In this document: piece by piece, positions 1-6,626 of the stretch
How the letters are laid out: every line of letters starts with the position of its first letter
Numbering within the stretch: the stretch's first letter is position 1
Assembly: GCA_016880225.1 (NCBI GenBank)
Contig: JAEHDT010000200.1
Coordinates: 1 to 8,048, forward strand
Length of the DNA: 8,048 nt
Source: Gemmatimonadota bacterium
Lineage (GTDB): Bacteria > Gemmatimonadota > Gemmatimonadetes > Gemmatimonadales > GWC2-71-9
Direction of reading: 5' to 3'
Program-made: the position numbers and the translations under genes
The notes under the pieces: model-generated
Database searches by the model: none
Told to the model about the DNA's origin: nothing
What the model saw: only the letters and a program-made list of their open reading frames with translations

Positions 1-944
1 CAGCGCGACTGCGCCGGCCAATCAGGGGAAACGTCTCCCTCCGCCCCGTTCGCCACCAGGTGATATCCCACGCCGCGCCGGCTGAGCGAGTCTATGTGCC
101 GCTCGAGCCCCCGCTCGATGATCCCGTGCAGCCCAGCGTCGAGCAGCTCGTTCTCCGGAGCGTCCGCCGTGCCGTGCACGGCGAACACGCTGAGCGCGCC
201 CGCCGGCCGGTACACGCTGTCCGCACCACGGCCCCGTTGATCGACCCGCAACAGTGTCCACAGCGGGTTCACGGCGCGGTGCGTCGGGTCGAGGCCGGGC
301 GTCACCGCTGCGGGTGGCGTCCACTCGGGCTTGTTGCGGAGGAAGGCCTGGTAGCTCCGATTGCGCGTGTGTCCCCACACCGCGGTGGCGCTCCACGCGA
401 CGCGTGCTGGGCGCAGATCGCGCTGCGCGTCGAGCACGGCGCGGGCGAAGCGCGACACGAGGAACTCGACCATGGCCGAATCGTAGCCCACGACCTGCGA
501 CGTGCTCTGGTTGTACTGGCGATCCGCGTAGAAATGCCCCGGACCGGAGTGCACATGCGTGGCCGCGATCACCAGTCGATCCGCACCGAGCCCGGTCGAG
601 TCGCGGATGCGCAGGGCGGTGAGACGGTGCAGGTTCGGACTGATCTGCGCCAGATCGGCGACCACGAACGCCACGCGCTCGCCCGTCCGATCCTCGAGGA
701 GCAGGGCGCGCGCATACAGATGCACGCGATAGCCCACGGCGCGCCGGCCCTCCGGGCCGTTGCCCGCGAGTCCGACCCCGGGTGGGGGTGTGATGTCCGC
801 CCGGCCGAATCCCGCCCGCAACCCGGGCGGCGCGGCCGGCACGGGCCGCGCCGACGTGGGACTCGGGAGCTGCAGCTCGTGGTACGCGATGCACCCGGAC
901 ACCGCGAGCGACACCGCGAGTGCGACCTGCGCGCGCGCTCTCAC
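1..944 (-). CDS. Neutral/alkaline ceramidase-family lipoprotein, C-terminus cut by window edge
   Basis: Members of this family hydrolyse the amide bond of ceramides and related N-acyl lipids with a zinc-assisted serine. About 314 residues are visible, read from a GTG. The N-terminus (MRARAQVALAVSLAVSGC) has basic residues, a short hydrophobic stretch and a lipobox VSGC, so it is predicted to be a lipoprotein with Cys18 lipidated. A start-of-domain motif GFGRADITPPPGVGLAG follows near residue 47. THVHSGPGHF (residues 129-138) matches the family's zinc-histidine motif; FAVHGT (His257) sits where the second zinc histidine is expected. NGAEGDVSPD (residues 299-308) matches the catalytic hexapeptide GDVSPN, with Ser306 as the presumed nucleophile, but the last residue is Asp instead of Asn. 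The GTG overlaps the stop of the upstream outer-membrane gene (GTGA), which fixes the start; a GTG one codon earlier (947) is the alternative. No clear Shine-Dalgarno is seen, consistent with coupled translation. The family call is firm; the natural substrate is unknown. Confidence 0.87.
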   Translation of the reverse strand, partial: MRARAQVALAVSLAVSGCIAYHELQLPSPTSARPVPAAPPGLRAGFGRADITPPPGVGLAGNGPEGRRAVGYRVHLYARALLLEDRTGERVAFVVADLAQISPNLHRLTALRIRDSTGLGADRLVIAATHVHSGPGHFYADRQYNQSTSQVVGYDSAMVEFLVSRFARAVLDAQRDLRPARVAWSATAVWGHTRNRSYQAFLRNKPEWTPPAAVTPGLDPTHRAVNPLWTLLRVDQRGRGADSVYRPAGALSVFAVHGTADAPENELLDAGLHGIIERGLERHIDSLSRRGVGYHLVANGAEGDVSPDWPAQSR

Positions 945-1798
945 CACGACACGATCGGTGGAGACAAGCGCAGCGCCAGCGCCACCCATAGTTTGCCACT
1001 ACGCCGTGCGTCACTCGGGCGAGCGCTGCTGGGCCGGGTCGCGTCGTCGGTACTGAATTGCACGTGGCCCTCGAGCCGCAGCACGGTCGGCACATGGAGC
1101 GGGCGCAGCGTCACGTCGGTCGACGCCGCGAAATCCACGTGCGTGACGCCGGCGCGCGCGAAGTAGGCGCCCTGCGCCGGGTCCTGGGTGTTCACGTCCT
1201 GGCCGAGCGTATAGCCCACCGCGGCCCGGGTAATCAGGACCAAGAACGGCGCGGCAAGCGGGTTGGCGAGCACCGGGACGGTGACGCTCCCCTCGATGTA
1301 CGCCCCCTGCACTCGGTCGACGTCCAGCCAGACCGCGACGCCCGGCACGACGTACTTCGAGGTGCCACGCAAGTCCACGTACAGCTCGGTGGTGTTGTCG
1401 GCGCGCGTGCGGCCAGCGGTTGGAGCAGTTCCGCGGAACGTGTACCGAATCCCGCCCAGCGCCGCGTGCACCAGTCCGAGGGACCACGTGGCCTGCCCCC
1501 AGTAGTTCAGCTCGGCGAGGCCGGCGTTGCCGGTCCCGAGATCCGACAGGTCGTTGGGCCCGGCGCTACCGAGCTCGTAGCTCGCCCAAGCGCCGCCCGA
1601 CAGGAAACCGCCGCCCGCCTTCAGGCTGACGAAGCCTTCCGGCTGAACGACCCAGCCGTTGGCGCGCGTCACGCCGCGCCACACGTAGGGCGAGCTCAGC
1701 GTGGCATCGAGGCCGATGTACACCTGGGGGCAGGCGGAGCTGGGTAACCCAAGCGCCGGAAGGAGAGCCGCGGCGACGAACAGCCGGAGGCGAGGCAT
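941..1798 (-). CDS. TorF/Gcw_chp-like outer-membrane beta-barrel protein
   Basis: A 285-residue exported protein. Residues 1-22 form a signal peptide (MPRLRLFVAAALLPALGLPS, then SA, with cleavage likely just before CPQVY). The mature N-terminus carries SSPYVWRGVTRANGWVVQP (residues 35-53), which resembles the SDYVFRG signature of the TorF/Gcw_chp (PF09694) family of small barrels of unknown function. The rest is alternating short polar/aromatic strands (for example ELNYWGQATWSLGLVHAALG), and the chain ends in Trp, as expected for a BAM-inserted barrel. I chose the ATG at 1798 because it begins directly with the signal peptide; the frame is open up to an ATG at 1858, but that would add 20 unlikely residues and cover a strong stem-loop. 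No good Shine-Dalgarno precedes it. Its stop overlaps the start of the ceramidase-like lipoprotein gene, so the two are probably made together. Known: barrel family, role undefined. Inferred: a channel or surface partner for the lipoprotein. Confidence 0.75.
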   Translation of the reverse strand: MPRLRLFVAAALLPALGLPSSACPQVYIGLDATLSSPYVWRGVTRANGWVVQPEGFVSLKAGGGFLSGGAWASYELGSAGPNDLSDLGTGNAGLAELNYWGQATWSLGLVHAALGGIRYTFRGTAPTAGRTRADNTTELYVDLRGTSKYVVPGVAVWLDVDRVQGAYIEGSVTVPVLANPLAAPFLVLITRAAVGYTLGQDVNTQDPAQGAYFARAGVTHVDFAASTDVTLRPLHVPTVLRLEGHVQFSTDDATRPSSARPSDARRSGKLWVALALRLSPPIVSW

Positions 1799-1811
1799 CG
1801 GGGCGGCAAAT

Positions 1812-1847
1812 GTGCGCTGCGCGGCCCGGGGCCGCAAATCAGCGCAC
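1812..1847 (-). other. Long GC-rich stem-loop upstream of the outer-membrane gene
   Basis: Outer arms GTGCGCTG (1812-1819) and CAGCGCAC (1840-1847) are perfectly complementary over 8 bp. Inside them GCGGCCC (1821-1827) and GGGCCGC (1829-1835) pair again, with a small asymmetric bulge (C versus AAATC region). The structure lies in the 102-base gap between the zinc-array gene and the outer-membrane gene, 13 bases before the latter's ATG. No U-run of useful length follows in the direction of transcription (CACATTTGCC), so it is not a classical terminator. It could be a Rho-independent-like barrier, an mRNA stabiliser, or a leader structure limiting translation of the barrel gene. Confidence 0.5.
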
Positions 1848-1900
1848 CCATCGCGCATGCGACCCGGTCAGTGACGCGGGGTGGAGGAGGTCTAGTCTCG

Positions 1901-3928
1901 CTACCTCCGCCGCTTCGATCCCAGCAACGAATGCTTCACGACGCTCTCCGGCACGCTTTCCCCGTGTCGCACGGTGAACACCGTCTTCCGCTTGAGCCCG
2001 AGATCGAGCTCCACGACCAAATGACTGCGGTCGCGGGCCACGCGCCAACGCCGGGATGACGGCCGCTCGCCGCCCATCGCCTTGAGCGCGGCCGTGACGG
2101 CCGCCTCGGGCGGCTCGCTCACGGCGGCGAGCTGCGCGCAGGTGGAGCAGCGGCGCGCCTCGCGCCCGCGGGGCTCGACAGGCCCGAGATCAGCGATACA
2201 CACCTGCCGGCCGCAATACCCGCACGGCGCCCGATGCCTGGCACACGCGTCCTTGCCGCAGACGGGACATGACCCGACTTCGTCGGACGCGAAGATTGCC
2301 GCCGGCTCCTGGGCGCAGGCAGCCACGTGCCGCCCGCACACCAGGCGCCGCGACTGGTCGGTGCGGCGCATGTGTTGCGAGCAGTGCACCTGCTCATCCA
2401 CCGCACACACCGCCTGATGCGCCGTGCAGACCGACTTGCCGCAGCTCGCGCACTGCAGGACCTCGTCCACACCCACCGGTTCGCTGGTGCCCCCCTCGCA
2501 GTAGCGCAGGCACGCCGCACACAACCGGCGGCTTCCCTTCGGCGCCTCCGCGTGGCTCTGCTCCGCATGGCGGTTGCAGATCACCCGGCCGCAGCTGCCG
2601 CACGGCGCGAGGCACGCCGTGCAGGCGGCGTGCCCATCCTCGGCGCACACGCCCTCGTGGGCAGTGCAGTGCTCGAGCCGGCACGAGGGACACACGCGCA
2701 CGTGCTCGTCGCACGCCGGCTGGCCGTCCACGCGACACTGGGCGATGCCGTGGTCCGCGCAGAAGTCTTCGCCGCAGACCGAGCAGCGCGATGAGCACGC
2801 GTCACAGGCGCAGTGGTCGTGGCGGCAGATCACCAGGGTCGCGGGCGGGCGGCCGCAGTGCGGGCACGCGAACGACCAGGTCGCCCCGTCACTGCGACTG
2901 CTGAAAGACCGCTGCGCGCTGAACGTGGCGCTACGCTTCCGCGGGGGGGCCGACTCGAGCTGCCACTCGGCGCGCTGCAGCAGCACGGCCGCCTCGATCA
3001 GCTGCAACGGATGCACCACCGCCTTCACCTGGCTGCGCCTGATCTCTTCCGTGCGGCGCCGCTCGGCGAGCGCGGTGACCGTGCCGATGGCCTCGGGGTC
3101 GGTCTGCTCCTTCAGAATCGACTCGAAGTAGCGGTCGAGCCGCGCCAGCTCGAGAGCGAGCTGCTGCGCGGCGGCGGCGTGCCGCGCGGCCACCCGCTCC
3201 GCCGATTTCTCCCGGAGATGGCTCAGGAGCAGCCGCATCAGGTCGGCAGGCTCGCGCGCCGCAACCGGCGCCGCGGCGGCCGCGACGGACGAATCAGCAG
3301 GCTCGATGCGACCCGACGCCAGGGCCTCAAACGCGCCGGCTACGTCGTCGCTCGCCTTCGCGCCGGCCGAGAGGTCGAACACGTCGCTTTCGACCACCGC
3401 TTCCTCGACCCCAGCGCCGGCGCGGAGCACCACGCGCGCGACGAGCCGTCCCACCGGATGCACGGCCAGGAGCAGCGCGCTGCGCTCGACCGTGCCGTCG
3501 CGTACGGGGATCGCGAGCTCGACACTGTTCGCGTCGCCGGCTCCGGCCGACGCGATCAGGCCCAGCGAGAGCCGCGCGGCGCGGGCACGAATCGCCTCGA
3601 TCAAGTGCGAGAGGAACGGGCTGCCGAGCACCGCGATTTCGGCGTCCGGGTCGCGCTCGAGCGCGTCGACTGAGAACGCCACGCGCAGCGACTCGCGGTC
3701 CCTGAAGAAGGGGCGCTCGGATTGGGGGAACCTCAGCTCGTAATGATCGGCGCCGAGCTCGGTGCGCTTCACGCCGGCGAGCTTGCAGTAGCGCTCGAAC
3801 AGCGAACGGATACGCGCATCAGCGAGAGCCTCGGCGTCGTCCGCCGCCGCGGCTGGCGGCCGTGGCGCCCGGCGATGCGGTTTTTCCCTGGGCGCGCGCC
3901 GGGGCTTCCGGGGAGGGCGGCGCTTCAC
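1901..3928 (-). CDS. Zinc-module array protein, partner of the SNF2 helicase
   Basis: A 675-residue protein I cannot assign to a named family. Order: a very basic, Arg/Pro-rich tail (1-30); an alpha/beta domain (about 35-205, with ERPFFRDRESLRVAF and PFLSHLIEAIRARAARL); an Ala-rich linker; a predicted coiled coil or long helices (about 228-325); a Cys-rich region (355-597); and a basic C-terminal beta-like segment (about 626-675) ending SKRRR. The Cys-rich part repeats CxxC-x4-CxxH: C382/C385/C390/H393, C413/C416/C421/H424, C443/C446/C451/H454, C493/C496/C501/H504, C554/C557/C562/H565, and a variant ending in Asp at 569-580. Several are followed by a second half such as CRVDGQPACDEH. These look like cross-brace zinc folds (RING/B-box/PHD-like spacing). 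Start is GTG at 3928, overlapping the helicase stop (GTGA) with GGAGG 7 bases upstream; longer readings only shadow the helicase. Inferred role: nucleic-acid or protein-binding subunit of the helicase. Confidence 0.8.
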   Translation of the reverse strand: MKRRPPRKPRRAPREKPHRRAPRPPAAAADDAEALADARIRSLFERYCKLAGVKRTELGADHYELRFPQSERPFFRDRESLRVAFSVDALERDPDAEIAVLGSPFLSHLIEAIRARAARLSLGLIASAGAGDANSVELAIPVRDGTVERSALLLAVHPVGRLVARVVLRAGAGVEEAVVESDVFDLSAGAKASDDVAGAFEALASGRIEPADSSVAAAAAPVAAREPADLMRLLLSHLREKSAERVAARHAAAAQQLALELARLDRYFESILKEQTDPEAIGTVTALAERRRTEEIRRSQVKAVVHPLQLIEAAVLLQRAEWQLESAPPRKRSATFSAQRSFSSRSDGATWSFACPHCGRPPATLVICRHDHCACDACSSRCSVCGEDFCADHGIAQCRVDGQPACDEHVRVCPSCRLEHCTAHEGVCAEDGHAACTACLAPCGSCGRVICNRHAEQSHAEAPKGSRRLCAACLRYCEGGTSEPVGVDEVLQCASCGKSVCTAHQAVCAVDEQVHCSQHMRRTDQSRRLVCGRHVAACAQEPAAIFASDEVGSCPVCGKDACARHRAPCGYCGRQVCIADLGPVEPRGREARRCSTCAQLAAVSEPPEAAVTAALKAMGGERPSSRRWRVARDRSHLVVELDLGLKRKTVFTVRHGESVPESVVKHSLLGSKRRR

Positions 3929-6039
3929 GCCGGAGCCTCCACGGCGAGGTCCACCAGCACCAGGGGCAACCGGTCCACTCGCGCCACGAGGGCGATCGTG
4001 CGGCCCGCGCTGCTCAGCCCGGTGAGCCGCACCAGGTCGCCGTACTCCGGGTGGCTTCCGGCCGGCTGCTCCGTGCTGGCGCCGCCGATCGGCTCGATCG
4101 ACTCGAGCGCTTCGAGGATCTCCTGCACGTGAAGCCCGAGCCTGCGGCGCTTCGCTTCCCAGCCGGCCGCTTTGACGAGGTGGCTCGTGCCGAGCCCGAG
4201 ACGCAGCCGGCCGGGGACCGACAGCGTCTCGAACCGGCGCTCGAGCCGCATGGCGTTGTCGTCCGGCGCGATCGTGGAGTTGAGCGCTTCCTGCTCCTTC
4301 CCCACCGCGCTGCTCTTCTCGATGTCGGCGCCCAGCGCTTCCACCCGGCGCGCGAAGTCTTCCTCGCTCTCGGCGGCGAGCCACTCTTTCGCCAGTCGCC
4401 CTTCGAACTCCTGCGCGCCGCCGAATTCCCCGAGGATCAGGTCCAGCTCACCCACCACCAGCTCGAACAGCTTGATCTTCTTGTCGAGCAGCTGGAGGAT
4501 GTACGATTCGATCGTCCCGGCCGCCGCGAGGTTGATGATGTGCACCTCGCGCTTCTGCCCGATGCGGTGCAGGCGCCCGATGCGCTGCTCCACGACCATT
4601 GGGTTCCACGGCAGGTCGTAGTTCACGAGCACGTTGCAGAACTGCAGGTTGCGTCCCTCGCTGCCGGCCCGCGTGGCGATCAACACGCTACGCTCGTCCT
4701 CGTGGAACGCGCGGATGCGCTTGTCGCGGTCGGCGGTCGAGTGGGCGCCCCAGTAGACGATCGGCTGGCGATCGAGCTTCTTCACGCGCTCCTCGATCAG
4801 CTGAATCGTCGGGCGGTGGTCGCTGAAGACCACGAGCCGGTCGGGGGTCTCCTCGAGGAGCCCGGTCAACACGTCCAGCTTGGCGTGGGTCTTGATGCTT
4901 TGCGACCGCTTGGCGAGCTGGCTGGCGATGGTGCGGTACTCGGGGTTGATGCGCTCGCTCTCGGCCAGGTGGGCGAGCGATTCCGCGAGGGCGCGCGCCG
5001 AGGAGCAGAGCCGCTGGCGCAGGTGGATGACCGCGAGCTGCACAGTTCCCCTGCGTGTCGGCTTCCCCTCCGCGTGCTCGGCCGGCTGAATGAAGCCCTC
5101 GCGATACAGCCGGCGCAGGAACTCCGTGGTGCGCTGGTACAGGTCCGCTTCGGCGCGCGTCAGCTTGACCTCGGGGTGGCGCGGCCGGCGCGGCGGCAGG
5201 TCGAGGTCGTCCACCACGCTCGAGCGCCGGGTGCGGATCATCACCTCGTGCGTCAGCGCGCGCAGCGCCTCGGGGTCCTTGGGCTGGCGGCGGTCGCCCG
5301 CGACGAGGTGCTCGCTCTTGAACTCTTGCCAGGTGCCGAGCTGGCCGGGCCGGAGCAGGGTGATGAGGTTGTACAGCTCGCGCAGGTCGTTCTGGAGCGG
5401 TGTGGCGGTGAGCAGCAGGATGAAGTCGCGCTCGATCCTCTCGATGAAGCGGTAGGTCGCGCCGCGCTCGCTCTTCACCTTGTGCGCCTCGTCCACGATC
5501 ACCAAGTCCCAGCGGTGCCGCAAAATCTCCTCGGCGTGGCGGCGCGAGCGCGCCCGGTCGTGCGACAGGATCGCCTTGGTGACGTCGTGCCAGTCGTCGG
5601 GGTCGGTAGGCGTCTCGAAACGCTCGAAGAACTTCTCCTCGAGCTCCCCCTGCCACTGGCCCACGAGCGAAGCGGGCGTGAGGATCAGCGCCCGGCGGGC
5701 GAGCCCGCGGATCGCTAGTTCTTTGTAAATGAGGCTCGCCTCGATCGTCTTGCCGAGGCCCACTTCGTCGGCCAGGATGGCGCGGCCACCCATGTCGCGC
5801 AGCACCCGCTGCGCCACGTCGATCTGGTGGGGCAGCTCCTTGATGGCGTTGGCGTCGAGGGTGATCAGCCGGTCGAAGCCGGGAACCAGCGCGACCCGCT
5901 CCGCCTCGCGCCGCAGCTCGTACCAGGCGCGCCCGGCGGGCGGCTGCGCAAGCTGCTCCACGAACAGCTGCAGCGACCGTTCGTCGACCGCCCAGCTATC
6001 CTCGGGCAGGGGGTTGGGTAGCGTCACGTCGTCCCTCAT
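3925..6039 (-). CDS. SNF2/RapA-family ATP-dependent helicase (translocase)
   Basis: A 704-residue SF2 translocase of the SNF2 group; such enzymes use ATP to track along double-stranded DNA and remodel bound proteins (RapA releases stalled RNA polymerase). Visible motifs: Q-like LPHQIDVAQRVL (69-80); motif I DEVGLGKT (91-98); Ia LTPASLVGQW (120-129); motif II VDEAHKVKS (182-190); motif III LLTATPLQND (209-218); motif IV LVVFSDHRPT (402-411); motif V IATRAGSEGRNLQF (454-467); motif VI QRIGRLHRIGQ (485-495). KLFELVVGELDLILGEF (523-539) is a post-core segment seen in bacterial SNF2 proteins. All catalytic residues look intact. It lacks the long N-terminal region of E. coli RapA (968 residues); the core begins near residue 60. 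The ATG at 6039 is preferred over earlier in-frame codons, because upstream sequence has no helicase similarity and contains hairpins and a possible -10. There is no Shine-Dalgarno. The stop overlaps the next gene's GTG. Confidence 0.93.
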   Translation of the reverse strand: MRDDVTLPNPLPEDSWAVDERSLQLFVEQLAQPPAGRAWYELRREAERVALVPGFDRLITLDANAIKELPHQIDVAQRVLRDMGGRAILADEVGLGKTIEASLIYKELAIRGLARRALILTPASLVGQWQGELEEKFFERFETPTDPDDWHDVTKAILSHDRARSRRHAEEILRHRWDLVIVDEAHKVKSERGATYRFIERIERDFILLLTATPLQNDLRELYNLITLLRPGQLGTWQEFKSEHLVAGDRRQPKDPEALRALTHEVMIRTRRSSVVDDLDLPPRRPRHPEVKLTRAEADLYQRTTEFLRRLYREGFIQPAEHAEGKPTRRGTVQLAVIHLRQRLCSSARALAESLAHLAESERINPEYRTIASQLAKRSQSIKTHAKLDVLTGLLEETPDRLVVFSDHRPTIQLIEERVKKLDRQPIVYWGAHSTADRDKRIRAFHEDERSVLIATRAGSEGRNLQFCNVLVNYDLPWNPMVVEQRIGRLHRIGQKREVHIINLAAAGTIESYILQLLDKKIKLFELVVGELDLILGEFGGAQEFEGRLAKEWLAAESEEDFARRVEALGADIEKSSAVGKEQEALNSTIAPDDNAMRLERRFETLSVPGRLRLGLGTSHLVKAAGWEAKRRRLGLHVQEILEALESIEPIGGASTEQPAGSHPEYGDLVRLTGLSSAGRTIALVARVDRLPLVLVDLAVEAPA
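3936..3940 (-). promoter_or_regulatory. Shine-Dalgarno GGAGG inside the helicase gene, for the zinc-array gene
   Basis: GGAGG reads 7 bases before the GTG at 3928, within the last codons of the helicase. Together with the GTGA stop/start overlap this decides the start of the zinc-array protein and implies translational coupling with near-equal output of the two proteins. Confidence 0.75.
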
Positions 6040-6050
6040 ACGGGGGACGG

Positions 6051-6056
6051 AATATA
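6051..6056 (-). promoter_or_regulatory. Candidate -10 box for a nearly leaderless helicase transcript
   Basis: TATATT on the minus strand ends 12 bases before the helicase ATG. If used, transcription would start about 5 bases before, or at, the ATG, which fits the absence of a Shine-Dalgarno there. No convincing -35 is visible, so this is only a candidate. Confidence 0.35.
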
Positions 6057-6070
6057 GGAAATTGGGCTGG

Positions 6071-6098
6071 GGGAAGTCTTTCCCGGGCTCGAGCCCGG
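6071..6098. other. Two overlapping inverted repeats before the helicase gene
   Basis: GGGAA (6071-6075) pairs with TTCCC (6080-6084) around a 4-base loop. CCGGGCTC (6083-6090) and GAGCCCGG (6091-6098) form a perfect 16-base palindrome containing an XhoI-type CTCGAG centre. They share two bases, so as RNA the two stems would compete or stack. The palindrome could also be a dimeric protein-binding site next to the proposed helicase promoter. No U-run follows. Confidence 0.45.
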
Positions 6099-6110
6099 CC
6101 TCGGCACGAA

Positions 6111-6131
6111 GTGCGCCCTTACAGGGCGCAC
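6111..6131 (-). terminator. GC hairpin after the Asn-Gly repeat protein gene, possible terminator
   Basis: GTGCGCCC (6111-6118) and GGGCGCAC (6124-6131) make a perfect 8-bp stem with a 5-base loop, 24 bases downstream of the stop codon at 6156. The sequence after the stem on the minus strand is TTCGTGCC, without a U-run, so termination would be intrinsic-weak or Rho-assisted. It suggests the helicase pair is at least partly transcribed separately from the small gene. Confidence 0.45.
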
Positions 6132-6155
6132 CCCGGCCGAGTGGTTCGCTTGATC

Positions 6156-6521
6156 TTAGATGTCGTCCGAGGGGGAGAGCTCGGTCGCGGCCTGATGCCC
6201 GTTGCCGTTCCCGTTGCCGTTCCCATTCCCGTTCGGGAGCACCTTCGACCGCCCGCCCGTGACGGCGAGCCAACGCTTGCGCATCGCGATCAAATCGTCC
6301 AGTTGCTGGCGCAACTGGGCGACGTTGGTGTCCACCAGATGGATGCGCCAGTCGAGGTACTGCTCCGCCTGCTCCGGCGTCCAGTCGGCCGGGCCCGTGA
6401 ACACCACCTGCTCCCTCGAGGCGGCGTCGTGCCCCGGCGGCACCTCCGCGCGGTCGAGGACGTCCATCTTCGCGAGCACGTCCGTCACCTTGCGTCCCAT
6501 CAAGTCCAGCTTCCGTCCCAT
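6156..6521 (-). CDS. Unrecognised 121-residue protein with an Asn-Gly repeat tail
   Basis: No known family is recognised. The ATG at 6521 is fixed by a near-consensus Shine-Dalgarno AAGGAGGA 4-5 bases upstream. Residues 1-25 (MGRKLDLMGRKVTDVLAKMD and on) can form an amphipathic helix; residues 47-85 (TPEQAEQYLDWRIHLVDTNV, then a Gln/Leu-rich stretch to RKRW) look like one or two helices able to self-associate. Residues 97-108 are six consecutive Asn-Gly pairs, and the chain ends acidic (ELSPSDDI). There is no signal peptide, membrane segment or cysteine, so it should be cytosolic. It lies divergent from the HTH regulator and 116 bases upstream of the helicase in the same direction. Possible roles are a scaffold or accessory protein of the helicase pair or a target of the regulator; neither is shown. 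The good ribosome site and coherent helical composition support a real gene. Confidence 0.78.
   Translation of the reverse strand: MGRKLDLMGRKVTDVLAKMDVLDRAEVPPGHDAASREQVVFTGPADWTPEQAEQYLDWRIHLVDTNVAQLRQQLDDLIAMRKRWLAVTGGRSKVLPNGNGNGNGNGNGHQAATELSPSDDI
6201..6236. repeat. Hexamer microsatellite coding for (Asn-Gly)6
   Basis: About six tandem hexamers, alternating GTTGCC and GTTCCC on the plus strand, with one ATTCCC variant at 6225-6230. The first four units are a perfect two-fold 12-mer repeat. Because the unit is a multiple of three, copy changes would lengthen or shorten the Asn-Gly linker without a frameshift. Confidence 0.9.
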
Positions 6522-6525
6522 GCAA

Positions 6526-6533
6526 TCCTCCTT
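6526..6533 (-). promoter_or_regulatory. Strong Shine-Dalgarno of the Asn-Gly repeat protein
   Basis: AAGGAGGA is almost fully complementary to the 16S rRNA tail, with 5 bases between GGAGG and the ATG at 6521. It rules out the longer reading from 6617. Confidence 0.85.
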
Positions 6534-6561
6534 AACAGCGTGTTGCTGCGGTACGTGGCTA

Positions 6562-6580
6562 GGGCGCGATCGTAGCGCCC
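6562..6580 (-). other. Small inverted repeat in the leader of the Asn-Gly protein gene
   Basis: GGGCGC (6562-6567) and GCGCCC (6575-6580) flank a 7-base GATCGTA loop in the 169-base divergent gap. It lies about 30 bases before the Shine-Dalgarno, so it could be a leader hairpin or an operator half-site pair. In this GC-rich DNA a 6-bp match may also be chance. Confidence 0.25.
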
Positions 6581-6626
6581 CATGCGGGCGCGGGGGATAG
6601 CGGCATTCGCGGATCATAGCAACCAG

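Noticed and set aside
22..1166. Long Arg-rich open frames on both strands across the ceramidase region
   Set aside because: They are GC-frame shadows; the minus-strand frame beginning at 944 carries the lipobox, the zinc histidines and the GDVSP motif.
3929..4384. N-terminal extension of the zinc-array protein in the same frame
   Set aside because: It overlaps the helicase C-terminus for 456 bases, is low-complexity Arg/Gly/Ala, and the GTG at 3928 has a Shine-Dalgarno and a GTGA overlap.
3862..5718. 618-codon plus-strand open frame opposite the helicase
   Set aside because: Composition-driven antisense shadow: the opposite strand carries all SNF2 motifs, and the plus-strand translation has no recognisable motif.
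6201..6236. Hexamer repeat as iterons or a CRISPR-like array
   Set aside because: The units are 6 bases, lie inside a coding frame as Asn-Gly codons, and have no spacers.
6040..6525. N-terminal extension of the helicase frame
   Set aside because: It runs through the Asn-Gly protein gene in another frame and through the hairpins, with no family similarity.
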